A stretch of 64,000 nucleotides of DNA. Origin: Denitratisoma oestradiolicum (GTDB taxonomy: Bacteria; Pseudomonadota; Gammaproteobacteria; Burkholderiales; Rhodocyclaceae). Shown piece by piece: positions 1-8,611 of the stretch; within the stretch, counting starts at the first letter, position 1; every line of letters begins with the position of its first letter. The stretch lies in the NCBI RefSeq assembly GCF_902813185.1, contig NZ_LR778301.1, positions 3,514,001 to 3,578,000 of the forward strand. Reading direction: 5' to 3'. A program made the translations under genes and the position numbers. A model generated the notes under the pieces. The model did not search any database. It worked only from the letters and a program-made list of their open reading frames with translations, and was not told the origin of the DNA.

Positions 1-36
1 ACGCCGACCCGAAGAAAACGAATCCCACCAGGAGTA

Positions 37-51
37 GTACCGCCGCGGTAC
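37..51. repeat. Short perfect palindrome upstream of fliK
   Basis: Seven-base arms GTACCGC and GCGGTAC flank a single central C, 17 bases before the first fliK ATG. It could be a protein-binding dyad or chance in GC-rich DNA. The upstream gene lies outside the window, so its context cannot be judged. Confidence 0.3.
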
Positions 52-68
52 CCGGGGCATCCGCGCCC

Positions 69-1355
69 ATGGTCAATGGCACACTGCTTGCATCAAAGGC
101 GCCGATACCTTTGACTTTGCCGGAACACGCCATGCCGGAACTACTCATTACTCCCAGCCTGTCGCCGACGCCAGCAGCATCCGGCACCATGATGGCCTCC
201 GTCGGTGATGAAGCCACCTCGCCAGGGCCCACCTTTGCCACCTTGCTACAGGCCCGACTGGCCCCCTCGGACACATCCTCCAGACTGAAACAGTTGGGCG
301 CCCTGCTGGTCACGGGCATGCCCTCCCCCGGGGACGCCGCCCCGGCAACACCAACGGACTTGAGCACCCTGCCGGAGGTCGCCACCGCCCCGGGCGGCCT
401 GGCGGCGCTGATCGCCGCCCTGTTCCAGCAGCAAACAGTCAATTCCATATCGCCCACATCGGCCGAGCCCCTGAACGCGGAGCACGACGAACCAGTCACC
501 GATGCCTTGCTGGCTGAGCTATTCATGGCGGACCCAACGATCACGGCCGGCGCCATCCCGCTAGCCCCACCAGTGCAAACTCCTCCCGTGGTCGCGACTG
601 TCCAGGCCGAGGAGAATTCCCTGCCAGGGGAAACGCTGACCGAATCAATACCAAAGCTGGAGGGAGAGCCTCTGACACAAGCCCATGGAGCCACGACTCC
701 GACGGTTAGCGACGAGTCCAGCCCGGCAAAAGGTGGCGCAGCCCCGACCACTGCGGCAATAGTTGCCGACACGAAGGCCGTTGCACCGGAAATAGCGCCG
801 GTTGAGATCAAAGTTTCATCTGATAGTTCCGGCCAGTTTCAGGAACTGCTTGCCGCAGCCCAGGGTGCCCAACATGCAGCCAAGGGACAAGGCACCGCTC
901 CCGTCGTGACCACCCATGTCGAAACCCCGGTGGGGAATCCGGGGTGGGGCAATGAAGTGGGCGACAGGCTGGTCTGGATGGCCCATCGAGCCGACAGCCG
1001 GGCGGAACTGGTGCTAAACCCGCCTCAGATGGGACGGATCGAGGTTTCGATCACCCTGAACGGCGATCAGGCCAACGCGGTATTCATCTCGGCCAGTCAG
1101 GCAGTACGTGACGCCCTGGAAGGTGCCCTGCCGCGCCTCAGGGAAGTACTGGCCGATGCCGGCATTCAACTGGACCAGACCCATGTGGGCGCGGATTCTC
1201 CCGGAAACGCGTCAAACAACGGTGAATCGGGCGATAATTCGCGCCGCCGGGGTGGGCAGAACGGGCAAGAATTCACTCCAGGGATAGTGCCGATTGTCTC
1301 CACCCCATCCCGCTGGCAGACGGCGGGAACAGGTCTGGTGGATACCTTCGCATAG
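69..1355 (+). CDS. fliK: Flagellar hook-length control protein FliK
   Basis: FliK is the secreted molecular ruler that measures hook length and switches the export apparatus from hook to filament substrates through FlhB. The 428-residue product has a long, low-complexity Ala/Pro/Thr-rich N-terminal region (about residues 1-290), as expected of the ruler segment. A conserved C-terminal hook-control domain follows at about 295-375, containing RAELVLNPPQMGRIEVSI, the typical LxPxxLGxxEV-type core. An in-frame ATG at 132 is an alternative start; neither start has a strong ribosome-binding site. It is the first gene of a plus-strand run fliK-L-M-N-O-P-Q-R. The C-terminal domain makes the family call secure; the N terminus is uncertain. 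Confidence 0.9.
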   Translation: MVNGTLLASKAPIPLTLPEHAMPELLITPSLSPTPAASGTMMASVGDEATSPGPTFATLLQARLAPSDTSSRLKQLGALLVTGMPSPGDAAPATPTDLSTLPEVATAPGGLAALIAALFQQQTVNSISPTSAEPLNAEHDEPVTDALLAELFMADPTITAGAIPLAPPVQTPPVVATVQAEENSLPGETLTESIPKLEGEPLTQAHGATTPTVSDESSPAKGGAAPTTAAIVADTKAVAPEIAPVEIKVSSDSSGQFQELLAAAQGAQHAAKGQGTAPVVTTHVETPVGNPGWGNEVGDRLVWMAHRADSRAELVLNPPQMGRIEVSITLNGDQANAVFISASQAVRDALEGALPRLREVLADAGIQLDQTHVGADSPGNASNNGESGDNSRRRGGQNGQEFTPGIVPIVSTPSRWQTAGTGLVDTFA

Positions 1356-1388
1356 CGATTCGTGATCACATGCCGCAAAGGATGAACG

Positions 1389-1949
1389 ATGGCTGAAGAA
1401 AAAAATCCAGAGGAACAGGCACCGCCGGCAAAACGGGGGAAACTGCTGATCTTTATCATCATTGGCGTCGTTGTCGTGGTGCTGATCGGCGGATTGGGCG
1501 CATTCTTTTTACTGAAGAACAAGCCAGCCGCAGACGGTGCGGAAGATGAAATGGCGGCCGAAATCGACCATGGCTCGAAAAAAGACGGAAAGGAAACACC
1601 TCCCGTCTACGTGAAACTTGAAACCTTCACCACCAATCTGGCGGTTGAGGACCCGGCCGGACCCCAGACCGCACAGTACGTACAAGCCGTGGTGGAATTG
1701 AAAGTGGAAGACGTGGCTGAGGGCGAAGTCATCAAGCAGTACATGCCCGAGATCCGCAATGGTGTCCTGCGGCTGCTCTCCAGCAAGAAGGCGTCGCAAC
1801 TTGCCAGTGTCGAAGGCAAGGATGCCCTGGCGGCGGAAATTCGCAGCACGGTCAATGGCGTGGTTAACCCCTCACCGAAAAAAGGTGCCAAGGGGGGAGC
1901 TCAGGGTCCCGTCAGCGTGGTTCTCTTCAGCAGCTTCATTATTCAATGA
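1389..1949 (+). CDS. fliL: Flagellar basal body-associated protein FliL
   Basis: FliL is a single-pass inner-membrane protein that associates with the stator around the basal body and supports torque. The 186-residue product has a short charged cytoplasmic tail, one transmembrane helix at about 18-42 (a run of Ile/Val/Leu), a linker, and a periplasmic FliL domain from about 70 to the end. It finishes with the family-typical VVLFSSFIIQ. The stop codon overlaps the fliM start by four bases (ATGA, 1946-1949), which implies translational coupling. Confidence 0.93.
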   Translation: MAEEKNPEEQAPPAKRGKLLIFIIIGVVVVVLIGGLGAFFLLKNKPAADGAEDEMAAEIDHGSKKDGKETPPVYVKLETFTTNLAVEDPAGPQTAQYVQAVVELKVEDVAEGEVIKQYMPEIRNGVLRLLSSKKASQLASVEGKDALAAEIRSTVNGVVNPSPKKGAKGGAQGPVSVVLFSSFIIQ

Positions 1950-2929
1950 GCCAAGACTTCCTTTCCCAGGAAGAAGTCGACGCCCTATTGAAGGGCGTCA
2001 CCGGGGAAGCCGATGAGGCCCCCGCCGAGGAGCAGCAGGGCGAAGTCAAGGCCTACGACCTGGGTCGCCAGGAACGTATCGTCCGTGGGCGCATGCCCAC
2101 GATGGAACTGATCAACGAACGCTTCGCGCGCAATCTGCGTATCGGCCTGTTCAACTACATGCACCGGAGCGCCGAGATTTCGGTCAATCCGATCCGTGTG
2201 CAGAAATACAGCGAATTTGTCCGCAACCTGGTAGTCCCCACCAATCTCAACCTGATCCAGGCCAGGCCCTTGCGGGGCACGGGACTGATGATCTTCGATC
2301 CCAATCTGGTGTTCCTGGTGGTGGACAACATGTTCGGGGGCGACGGCCGTTTTCATGCCAGGGTAGAAGGTCGTGATTTCACCGCCACTGAGCAGCGCAT
2401 CATCCAGGGGCTGCTGAATGTGGTATTCAACGAATACGCCAAAGCCTGGCAACCGGTGTTTCCCCTCAAGTTCGAGTATGTGCGCTCGGAGATGAACACC
2501 CAGTTCGCCAACATCGCCACCCCCTCGGAAATCGTTGTCGCCACCACCTACACCATCGAACTGTCGGGCAACTCGGCGGAAATGCACCTGTGCATGCCTT
2601 ACTCGATGATCGAACCGATCCGGGACGTGCTCTACAGCACCATGCACAGCGAACAGGCCGGCACCGATCACCGCTGGACAGCCATGCTCACCCGCCAGGT
2701 CCGCCAAGCGGAAGTCGAACTCAGCGCCTCCCTGGGCCATGCAGAGATTACCCTGGGCGACATTCTCAAGATGAAAGTCGGGGACATCATCCCCATTGAG
2801 GTGCCTGAGCAGGTCATAGCCACCGTGGATGAAGTGCCCGTTCTGAGTTGCCGCTATGGCGTACAGAACGGCCAATATGCCTTGAAGGTCAACAGTTTCC
2901 TCGCCCAAACAGAAGCAGAGATGCAATAG
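1946..2929 (+). CDS. fliM: Flagellar motor switch protein FliM
   Basis: FliM is the central C-ring protein that binds phosphorylated CheY and sets rotation direction. The 327-residue product starts with MSQDFLSQEEVDALLKG, the conserved CheY-P-binding peptide. A middle domain of about 45-235 includes the GGDGR motif near residue 131 that contacts FliG. A C-terminal SpoA-like domain (about 245-320) pairs with FliN. Length is normal (E. coli FliM is 334 residues). It is coupled to fliL by an ATGA overlap and followed ten bases later by fliN. Confidence 0.97.
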   Translation: MSQDFLSQEEVDALLKGVTGEADEAPAEEQQGEVKAYDLGRQERIVRGRMPTMELINERFARNLRIGLFNYMHRSAEISVNPIRVQKYSEFVRNLVVPTNLNLIQARPLRGTGLMIFDPNLVFLVVDNMFGGDGRFHARVEGRDFTATEQRIIQGLLNVVFNEYAKAWQPVFPLKFEYVRSEMNTQFANIATPSEIVVATTYTIELSGNSAEMHLCMPYSMIEPIRDVLYSTMHSEQAGTDHRWTAMLTRQVRQAEVELSASLGHAEITLGDILKMKVGDIIPIEVPEQVIATVDEVPVLSCRYGVQNGQYALKVNSFLAQTEAEMQ

Positions 2930-2939
2930 GAGTCAATAA

Positions 2940-3350
2940 ATGAGCGAATCCGATCAAGCAGACGAGGGACAGGTTTCGGATGACGACTGGGCAGCAGCCA
3001 TGGGAGAGCAAAGCGCCGTCGAAGCCCCTCAGGCCCAACCGGCCGCCTTTGAACAGTTTTTAGGTGGCAATGACAAGTCCCAAGTAACCCAGGACTTCGA
3101 CATGATCCTGGACATCCCGGTGCACCTCACCGTGGAGCTGGGACGCACCCGCATTCCCATCCGTAACCTGCTGCAATTAGCCCACGGCTCCGTGGTCGAG
3201 CTGGATGGACTGGCTGGTGAACCCCTTGATGTCCTGATCAATGGCACCCTGATTGCTCAGGGGGAAGTCGTAGTGGTCAATGACAAGTTCGGCATCCGCC
3301 TGACCGATGTCATTACCCCCTCGGAACGCATGAAGAAGTTGCACCGCTAA
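2940..3350 (+). CDS. fliN: Flagellar motor switch protein FliN
   Basis: FliN forms the bottom of the C-ring and docks the export ATPase complex through FliH. The 136-residue protein has an acidic, variable N terminus (1-55) and a SpoA domain (about 60-136) with VELGRTRIPIRNLLQL and NDKFGIRLTDVI, both diagnostic. An AGGAG-type site (aataggagtc) ends five bases before the ATG. It belongs to the fliK-fliR transcription unit. Confidence 0.96.
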   Translation: MSESDQADEGQVSDDDWAAAMGEQSAVEAPQAQPAAFEQFLGGNDKSQVTQDFDMILDIPVHLTVELGRTRIPIRNLLQLAHGSVVELDGLAGEPLDVLINGTLIAQGEVVVVNDKFGIRLTDVITPSERMKKLHR

Positions 3351-3442
3351 CACCCGATAAGCCCCGGCTTTTCATTGTTGATTCGGCGGCTGCGTCGAGG
3401 TCGGCGGTCTATGCTTGCGCCGTTATCCTGAGGCTGCCGCCC

Positions 3443-3859
3443 ATGCGACGCTATTTCCCCATCACGGCCCTGTACCTCGCCCTGCTATCCCCGGCAGCCC
3501 AGGCCCAGAACCCGCCGGCGACACCCGACCTGGGTACCGGCCTGCTGCAAATGGTTCTGGGCTTCAGCCTGATCCTGGCGTTGCTGTTGGGTAGCCTGTG
3601 GCTACTGAAAAGACTTTCCGCCCCCCAGGGAGCCGCCAACCGACTGCTGAAGGTCGTGGCTGCCATCGGGGTAGGCCCCCGGGAGCGGGTGGTAGTGGTG
3701 GAGGTCAACGAAAAATGGCTGGTGCTGGGGGTCGCTCCCGGTAGCATCACCACGCTTCACGAGCTTCCCCGGCAAGTCGGCGCTGCTCAGGCACCGTCTC
3801 CTCTGCCTGAATTCGCTGCCCGGCTGAAACGGATCCTTGACCGTGACAATGCGTCCTAA
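3443..3859 (+). CDS. fliO: Flagellar biosynthesis protein FliO
   Basis: FliO assists assembly of the FliPQR export gate in the inner membrane. The 138-residue product has a cleavable-looking signal (about 1-21, ending AAQA), a transmembrane helix at about 35-57, and a cytoplasmic FliO domain with [19 protein letters not shown], the usual signature. A 92-base gap separates it from fliN; I see only a weak stem (AAGCC/GGCTT) there. Its 3' end overlaps the start of fliP, as is common in these operons. Confidence 0.92.
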   Translation: MRRYFPITALYLALLSPAAQAQNPPATPDLGTGLLQMVLGFSLILALLLGSLWLLKRLSAPQGAANRLLKVVAAIGVGPRERVVVVEVNEKWLVLGVAPGSITTLHELPRQVGAAQAPSPLPEFAARLKRILDRDNAS

Positions 3860-4580
3860 ACACCTGATCCCTCTTCTGCTCCTGTTGCCCGTCCTGGCTC
3901 TGGCCCAGGCCCTGCCGGCCGTCACCAGCACTCCGGCACCGGGTGGTGGCACTCAATGGTCCCTGTCGATCCAAACCCTGCTGCTGATGACAGGTCTGAC
4001 CTTCCTGCCCGCCATGTTGTTGATGATGACCAGCTTCACCCGCATCATCATCGTGTTTTCCCTGCTGCGCCACGCCCTGGGCACCCAGACCTCGCCTCCC
4101 AATCAGGTACTGGTAGGTCTGGCATTGTTTCTCACTTTCTTCATCATGGCGCCAGTGGCCGACCGGGTTTATACCGAGGCCTACCTGCCCCTGGCGGAAA
4201 ACAAGATCAGTTTTCCCGAGGCCCTCGACCGGGGAACGGTACCGCTGCGAAGCTTCATGCTGAAACAGGTACGGGAGGCCGATCTGGCCACCTTCACCAA
4301 GATCGCCAAGCAGCCCAAGCCCGCCAGCGCCGATCAAATCCCCATGAGGGTATTGATCCCGGCCTTCGTCACCTCCGAACTCAAGACCGCCTTCCAGATC
4401 GGTTTCATTGTCTTCATCCCCTTCCTGATCATCGACATGGTGGTTGCCTCCGTGCTGATGTCCATGGGCATGATGATGATGTCCCCCGTGATCGTGGCCC
4501 TGCCCTTCAAGATCATGCTGTTCGTGCTGGTGGATGGATGGAATCTCCTGGTCACCTCCCTGGTGCAAAGCTTCGGATAA
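3849..4580 (+). CDS. fliP: Flagellar type III export gate protein FliP
   Basis: FliP is a core subunit of the FliP5Q4R1 export gate. The frame stays open from a TTG at 3837, but I chose the ATG at 3849, giving 243 residues that begin with a signal peptide ([13 protein letters not shown]..., cleavage after ALA/QA near residue 20). The mature part has the FliP helices, including [36 protein letters not shown] and the C-terminal [23 protein letters not shown], all family hallmarks. It overlaps the end of fliO by 11 bases. Confidence 0.95.
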   Translation: MRPKHLIPLLLLLPVLALAQALPAVTSTPAPGGGTQWSLSIQTLLLMTGLTFLPAMLLMMTSFTRIIIVFSLLRHALGTQTSPPNQVLVGLALFLTFFIMAPVADRVYTEAYLPLAENKISFPEALDRGTVPLRSFMLKQVREADLATFTKIAKQPKPASADQIPMRVLIPAFVTSELKTAFQIGFIVFIPFLIIDMVVASVLMSMGMMMMSPVIVALPFKIMLFVLVDGWNLLVTSLVQSFG

Positions 4581-4585
4581 CGCGC

Positions 4586-4786
4586 ATGGTCGCCAGCACC
4601 ACCCCCGGAGATGCAAATGCGCAAAGGCAAATTGAACGCCCCCATACCCTGCCCCGGGGCGAGGCTATTGATCGTCTCGTTGCGCTCGATGATGACACTC
4701 GGCTCCTGCGCAGCTTTTTCATTACGTTAACGGGACAGGCGGCAATGCAAGACCATTCCCACCGTTTCTCCCTGGAGACGCCATGA
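4586..4786 (+). CDS. Possible small ORF between fliP and fliQ
   Basis: A 66-codon frame fills most of the unusually long 202-base fliP-fliQ gap and ends in an ATGA overlap with the fliQ start, as real genes in this cluster do. The product would be a basic/acidic mix (...RGEAIDRLVALDDDTRLL...) with no signal peptide, membrane helix or domain I recognise. It has no clear ribosome-binding site. It could be a coupling leader peptide or just open by chance in GC-rich DNA. Confidence 0.25.
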   Translation: MVASTTPGDANAQRQIERPHTLPRGEAIDRLVALDDDTRLLRSFFITLTGQAAMQDHSHRFSLETP

Positions 4787-5052
4787 CCCCAACCACCGTC
4801 GTCGCCATTGCCCGCCAGGCTATGGAAATCACCTTGTTGATCTCCGCTCCCCTGTTCATCGCAGCCCTGGCCACGGGCCTGATCGTCAGCATTTTCCAGG
4901 CAGCCACCCAGATCAACGAAGCCACCCTGTCCTTCGTACCCAAGCTGCTGGTGATCTTTCTCACCCTGCTGATCGCCGGCCCCTGGATGATTACCATCAT
5001 GACCGACTACATGCGGCGCCTGTTCGAGTCCATCCCCGGCCTGATCGGATGA
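4783..5052 (+). CDS. fliQ: Flagellar type III export gate protein FliQ
   Basis: FliQ is the small two-helix subunit of the export gate. At 89 residues it matches the family length exactly. Two hydrophobic hairpin helices are seen at about 15-40 and 50-75, with the conserved QAATQINEATLSFVPKLL between them. CTGGAGACGCC before the ATG gives a usable Shine-Dalgarno sequence. A 200-base spacer holding a dispersed repeat separates it from fliR. Confidence 0.96.
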   Translation: MTPTTVVAIARQAMEITLLISAPLFIAALATGLIVSIFQAATQINEATLSFVPKLLVIFLTLLIAGPWMITIMTDYMRRLFESIPGLIG

Positions 5053-5060
5053 CTATGGGA

Positions 5061-5236
5061 ACGCTCGCCCCCCTTCCACCCCCATCGGGGGGTTCTAGTC
5101 GGCTCGCTTTGCTCGGATGCTTGGGGGAGCCTCATTGCAGCACCGAGCGGTTGCGGCTGACGCCGTGTGCCGCTTTTCCTTGTCCCACAGGGATTTCCTT
5201 CGGCCAGGACGGCCTGGCGGAAAAGCTGGTTCTTTT
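5061..5236. repeat. Dispersed intergenic repeat, family 1, copy A
   Basis: The fliQ-fliR spacer is almost entirely a repeat that recurs between yebC and ruvC (51619-51794). By eye the copies are about 85% identical over about 175 bases. Shared blocks include a C-run/G-run stem (ccccc...gggggg), AGTCGGCTCGCT, CGCTTTTCCTTGTCCC, CAGGGATTTCCTTCGG and GGCGGAAAAGCTGGTT. The copy also contains the small inverted repeat GCCAGG/CCTGGC. No transposase or terminal direct repeat is evident. Confidence 0.8.
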
Positions 5237-5252
5237 GCGGTAAGGAAAAGGC

Positions 5253-6038
5253 GTGATCCAGATCACCAGCGCCCAAGTAGATGCCTGGCTGGCACTTTTC
5301 ATGTTTCCCCTGGCCCGCATTCTGGGGCTGGTGGCCACTGCGCCGGTTTATCAGAACGCGGTACTTTCCATGCGCATTCGGCTGATCCTGGGGCTGGCCA
5401 TCGTGCTGGCCCTGGCCCCGGCGCTGCCGCCAATGCCAGCGATCCCCGCCGGCTCATGGGTAGGGCTGGTCGTGTTGGCCCAACAGACTCTGATCGGCAT
5501 CGTCATGGGCTTCACCCTGCGCCTGATGTTTGCAGCTGTCGACATGGCAGGCGAGTTGATCGGCCTCCAGATGGGCCTGTCCTTCGCGACGTTCTACGAT
5601 CCCATGACATCCGGCCAGACTCCGGTGGTAACTGAGTTCATCAGCCTTGTCGCCACCCTGATCTATCTGGCCATGAACGGCCATCTGCTCACACTCTCGG
5701 CCCTAGCTGAAAGCTTCCATCTGTTCCCGGTATCAACCCAGTGGTTCGCCTCCAAAGGGTTGGGGACCCTGTTGGCCAGTGCCGCCACCCTATTCTCTGC
5801 TGGAGTCTTATTGTCCCTGCCGCTGATCACCGCCCTACTGATCGCCAACCTAGCTCTGGGCGTCCTGTCTCGGGTGGCCCCGACCCTCAACCTGTTCGCG
5901 GTAGGTTTTCCAGTCACCATCATGGCCGGATTCCTTGTGCTCACCCTGTCGCTCCCCTATCTCGGCTCGGCCCTGGAGAGGTTCTACACCCAGGCATTCT
6001 CCGCCCTGGGTCTGGTGATGCGGGCAGGCATGCTTTAA
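5253..6038 (+). CDS. fliR: Flagellar type III export gate protein FliR
   Basis: FliR is the single-copy subunit that caps the FliPQR gate. The 261-residue product starts at GTG with an AAGGAAAAG ribosome-binding site six bases upstream. Its N terminus, ITSAQVDAWLALFMFPLARILGL, is typical of FliR (normal length about 260). It is very hydrophobic with about six predicted membrane helices and contains LMFAAVDMAGELIGLQMGLSFA, the most conserved FliR stretch. Its stop lies seven bases from the stop of the converging lipoprotein gene. Confidence 0.95.
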   Translation: MIQITSAQVDAWLALFMFPLARILGLVATAPVYQNAVLSMRIRLILGLAIVLALAPALPPMPAIPAGSWVGLVVLAQQTLIGIVMGFTLRLMFAAVDMAGELIGLQMGLSFATFYDPMTSGQTPVVTEFISLVATLIYLAMNGHLLTLSALAESFHLFPVSTQWFASKGLGTLLASAATLFSAGVLLSLPLITALLIANLALGVLSRVAPTLNLFAVGFPVTIMAGFLVLTLSLPYLGSALERFYTQAFSALGLVMRAGML

Positions 6039-6045
6039 CTGTCCG

Positions 6046-6480
6046 TTATTTTCGCACCAGCATGATCACTCCTTCGGCGGTACGCTGGGAGCCGATGACG
6101 TTCGAGTCCATGCCCTCCTGGTATTCCAGTATCTGGAATTCGCGAAAACCACCTGTCTGAACCAGTTCCCGTGCCCGCCGCTGGAACACTGCCCGGGCCT
6201 CCCCCGCGCCGCCGTTGTAATAGCGCTTCATCTTGAGCGTCAGGTGGTAGCGGTCCTCCGGAAACTTCGCTTCCTGAATTTCCCAGTTGGGTGCTCCCGG
6301 ATCCACCACGTAGTAGGCAATGGCCGCAACACCGCCCCAGTAAACCAGTTGGTCCAGCTTCACGCCATAGGCGGAAGTAATCTTGAGGTTCTTGTCGGCG
6401 ATCAACTGGTTGCGGGGAAAAACCGTGCCGCACCCGGTCAGGCCTGCCAGCACAAAAACAAGAAGGGCGAGACGTCCCAT
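6046..6480 (-). CDS. Small conserved-looking lipoprotein downstream of flgL
   Basis: The 144-residue product has a type II signal peptide (MGRLALLVFVLAGLTGC) with lipobox LTGC, so it should be lipid-anchored in an outer or inner membrane leaflet facing the periplasm. The mature part has one possible hydrophobic patch (VYWGGVAAIAYYVV) and an acidic/aromatic beta-like rest. I do not recognise the family. The ATG shares one base with the flgL stop (TGATG), so translation is coupled to the hook-associated genes. This suggests, without proving, a flagellar or envelope role. A GTG one codon upstream is an alternative start. Confidence 0.75.
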   Translation of the reverse strand: MGRLALLVFVLAGLTGCGTVFPRNQLIADKNLKITSAYGVKLDQLVYWGGVAAIAYYVVDPGAPNWEIQEAKFPEDRYHLTLKMKRYYNGGAGEARAVFQRRARELVQTGGFREFQILEYQEGMDSNVIGSQRTAEGVIMLVRK

Positions 6481-8594
6481 CACAGGTAATTGAACAGGGA
6501 GAGGCCGGATATCTTGATGAAGGACTGCTGGGCGGCCTGTAGCTCGGTCTGCATGCGGGCAAGATCGGTGATGGATTTGGCATAGTCCAGATCCTGCAAT
6601 CCGGACAGGGTGCTCTCGAATTGCAGGTTCAGGTTATCGGAAACCGCCCCCAGGTCATCCGCCTCCGACAAGCGAGTGCCAATATCGGCCCGCACCCGCA
6701 AGATGTTGTCCGCGACCCGGGCAAGATTGGTCAACGCGAAGCCCAGGATGTTGTGCAGGCTGGCATTGCCGGTACTCCCCGTCGCACCCACCGTGGCTTC
6801 GAGCCCCTGGATCAGATTGGACAGGGTCCCGAAAACACTTTCCGTAGTACTGTCCCGGATACTGAAGACGTCACCGCTGGCCGGGGTGCCCTGAATGGTC
6901 GCCGTGATTCCAAAGTCATCGTAGGGGGCGGCCAGCCCGGAAAATACCACCGGATCACCGCTCTTGAAGGTATGGGTGTAAGTATTGCCAAGACCGCCAC
7001 TGGTGGACGTGGTATCGGTGAACAGGGAGCGTTCCGTGACGGTATCCACCAGATCGTAATAGGTCGGCGCGTTGGTACTGATATCGGTAGGATCCTTCCA
7101 GAACCTCACTTCCAACTGACGACTGTTGTTGGGACTATTCCATTTGGTCTGGTCCAGCACCTCACCGGTGCCGATAATGCCACTGCCCATGTTGTCGACC
7201 GAAGTCATCTTCGGTGCGGTGACAAAATAGCCGTTGCCCAGAGGATCGCTGCCGGACCTGACGGTAAAACTGTCGCCACTGGCGGGAATGCCCGTCACCT
7301 TGACGCTGGCTCCGAAGTCATTGCTCGGCGGATTGTAGGCTGCAGCCAGGCTGTTGAAATTGATCGCCGCACCGCTGGTATAGGCATGGGTGTAGCTCCC
7401 GCCGCCACCCGTCGCGGAAGCGTTGCCGGTAAATAAGGACTTGCCGCTGTCTCCATCCACCAGATCGTAATAGGTGGCGCCCTCGGTGCCAGCCCCGCCC
7501 ACGGCCCCGGCCACATCCACCCAGAAGCGGACCTCGAGATTGCCGCTGTTGCCCTCCGAAGTCCATTTAACTGGATCGCTCACAGTGCCGGCGTCGATAG
7601 TGGCGCGTGCACCGGAGGCGGCCAGGCTGGTTGCTGTAGCCGACAGGCTACCGGCCGAGGCTACCAGGGTGAAGGTGTCGCCAGTTTGCGGGGTGCCGGT
7701 CAGGACCACCTCGGCACCGAAATCAAACAGCGGCACAACGGAGGACAGGGAGATGGGAGTACCGCTGGTGTAGGGGTTGGTATAGCTCCCCCCGGCACCC
7801 GTCGTGGAGGGCGTCCCTGTGTAAAGGGAATTGCCCGCGCCATCCACCAGATCGTAGTAAACAGCATTGGCGCCACCGCCGAGCACATCCCCCGTATCGG
7901 TCCAGAAACGCAGTTCCAGGGTACCGGTATCGGGTGGCGTGGCGTTGGTGATGTTGTAGCCCTCCACGCGCAATTGCGTGGCATTGGTGGAGCGCTCCCC
8001 CGGCAGGCCGGTCACGAAGACCCCGTTGCCATTCTTGATACGCATGAAAACATCATTACCCGACTGGCTCACCGGCAGGGCGCGACTACCCGACACCCGC
8101 AAGGTACGCTGGCCATCGTCACCGATATAGCCGACGCCATCGTCCACATTGCCGGCGAAGGGCTTGTTATTGCCCTGGTAGCCGGAAAACAGGTATTGCC
8201 CGGCGCCATCGGTGCTGTTGGCCAGGGCAACGATTTCGTCGAAGCGGGCGCGAAGCTCGGCTGCGATGCTCTTGCGGTCGGCGGGAGAAAGAGCAGCATT
8301 GCCCGCCTGCACGGTCAGCTCACGGATACGCACCAGCAGATCCGAGGTCGAAGACAACTGCCCATCCATGATGCCCAGGCTGCTCTTGGCATTGCCCTGG
8401 GCCGTCACATATTGGGCGTTGATTTCCTTGGACTGTGTGACTTCCAGTGCCCGGGCCGCAGCCACGGGATCATCTGAAGGCGTGAGCATGCGTCGTCCAC
8501 TGGAAATCTGTTGCTGGGTACGCAGCAAAGAAGTGGTCCGCTGCTGGATGCTATTGACGCCACTGTCGAAAATCATGCCGGTGCTGACACGCAT
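6480..8594 (-). CDS. flgL: Flagellar hook-associated protein FlgL (enlarged, with three internal repeats)
   Basis: FlgL (HAP3) joins hook to filament. The ends are canonical: an N-terminal coiled region (MRVSTGMIFDSGVNSIQ, residues 1-145) and a C-terminal one (about 585-704). At 704 residues it is about twice the usual 300-400. The extra length is three related beta-rich modules at about 224-310, 351-446 and 491-580. Each carries (T/N/Q)LE(L/V)RFW, YYDLVD, SL(Y/F)T, a Gly/Thr-rich stretch, YTxxYTSG and a closing GxPxxGDxF motif. They should sit in the surface-exposed D2/D3 region. The frame is open throughout, so this is not a frameshift fusion. Confidence 0.93.
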   Translation of the reverse strand: MRVSTGMIFDSGVNSIQQRTTSLLRTQQQISSGRRMLTPSDDPVAAARALEVTQSKEINAQYVTAQGNAKSSLGIMDGQLSSTSDLLVRIRELTVQAGNAALSPADRKSIAAELRARFDEIVALANSTDGAGQYLFSGYQGNNKPFAGNVDDGVGYIGDDGQRTLRVSGSRALPVSQSGNDVFMRIKNGNGVFVTGLPGERSTNATQLRVEGYNITNATPPDTGTLELRFWTDTGDVLGGGANAVYYDLVDGAGNSLYTGTPSTTGAGGSYTNPYTSGTPISLSSVVPLFDFGAEVVLTGTPQTGDTFTLVASAGSLSATATSLAASGARATIDAGTVSDPVKWTSEGNSGNLEVRFWVDVAGAVGGAGTEGATYYDLVDGDSGKSLFTGNASATGGGGSYTHAYTSGAAINFNSLAAAYNPPSNDFGASVKVTGIPASGDSFTVRSGSDPLGNGYFVTAPKMTSVDNMGSGIIGTGEVLDQTKWNSPNNSRQLEVRFWKDPTDISTNAPTYYDLVDTVTERSLFTDTTSTSGGLGNTYTHTFKSGDPVVFSGLAAPYDDFGITATIQGTPASGDVFSIRDSTTESVFGTLSNLIQGLEATVGATGSTGNASLHNILGFALTNLARVADNILRVRADIGTRLSEADDLGAVSDNLNLQFESTLSGLQDLDYAKSITDLARMQTELQAAQQSFIKISGLSLFNYL

Positions 8595-8611
8595 GATGAG
8601 CTCCTTTTCGG

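Noticed and set aside
3351..3442. A terminator between fliN and fliO (AAGCCCCGGCTTTT)
   Set aside because: The stem is only four to five pairs with a very small loop, and fliO continues the same operon.
5007..5276. A protein-coding gene on the minus strand inside repeat copy A (and 51589-51795 in copy B)
   Set aside because: The frame is shared because the repeat is shared; most differences between copies alter the amino acid and there is no domain or ribosome-binding site.
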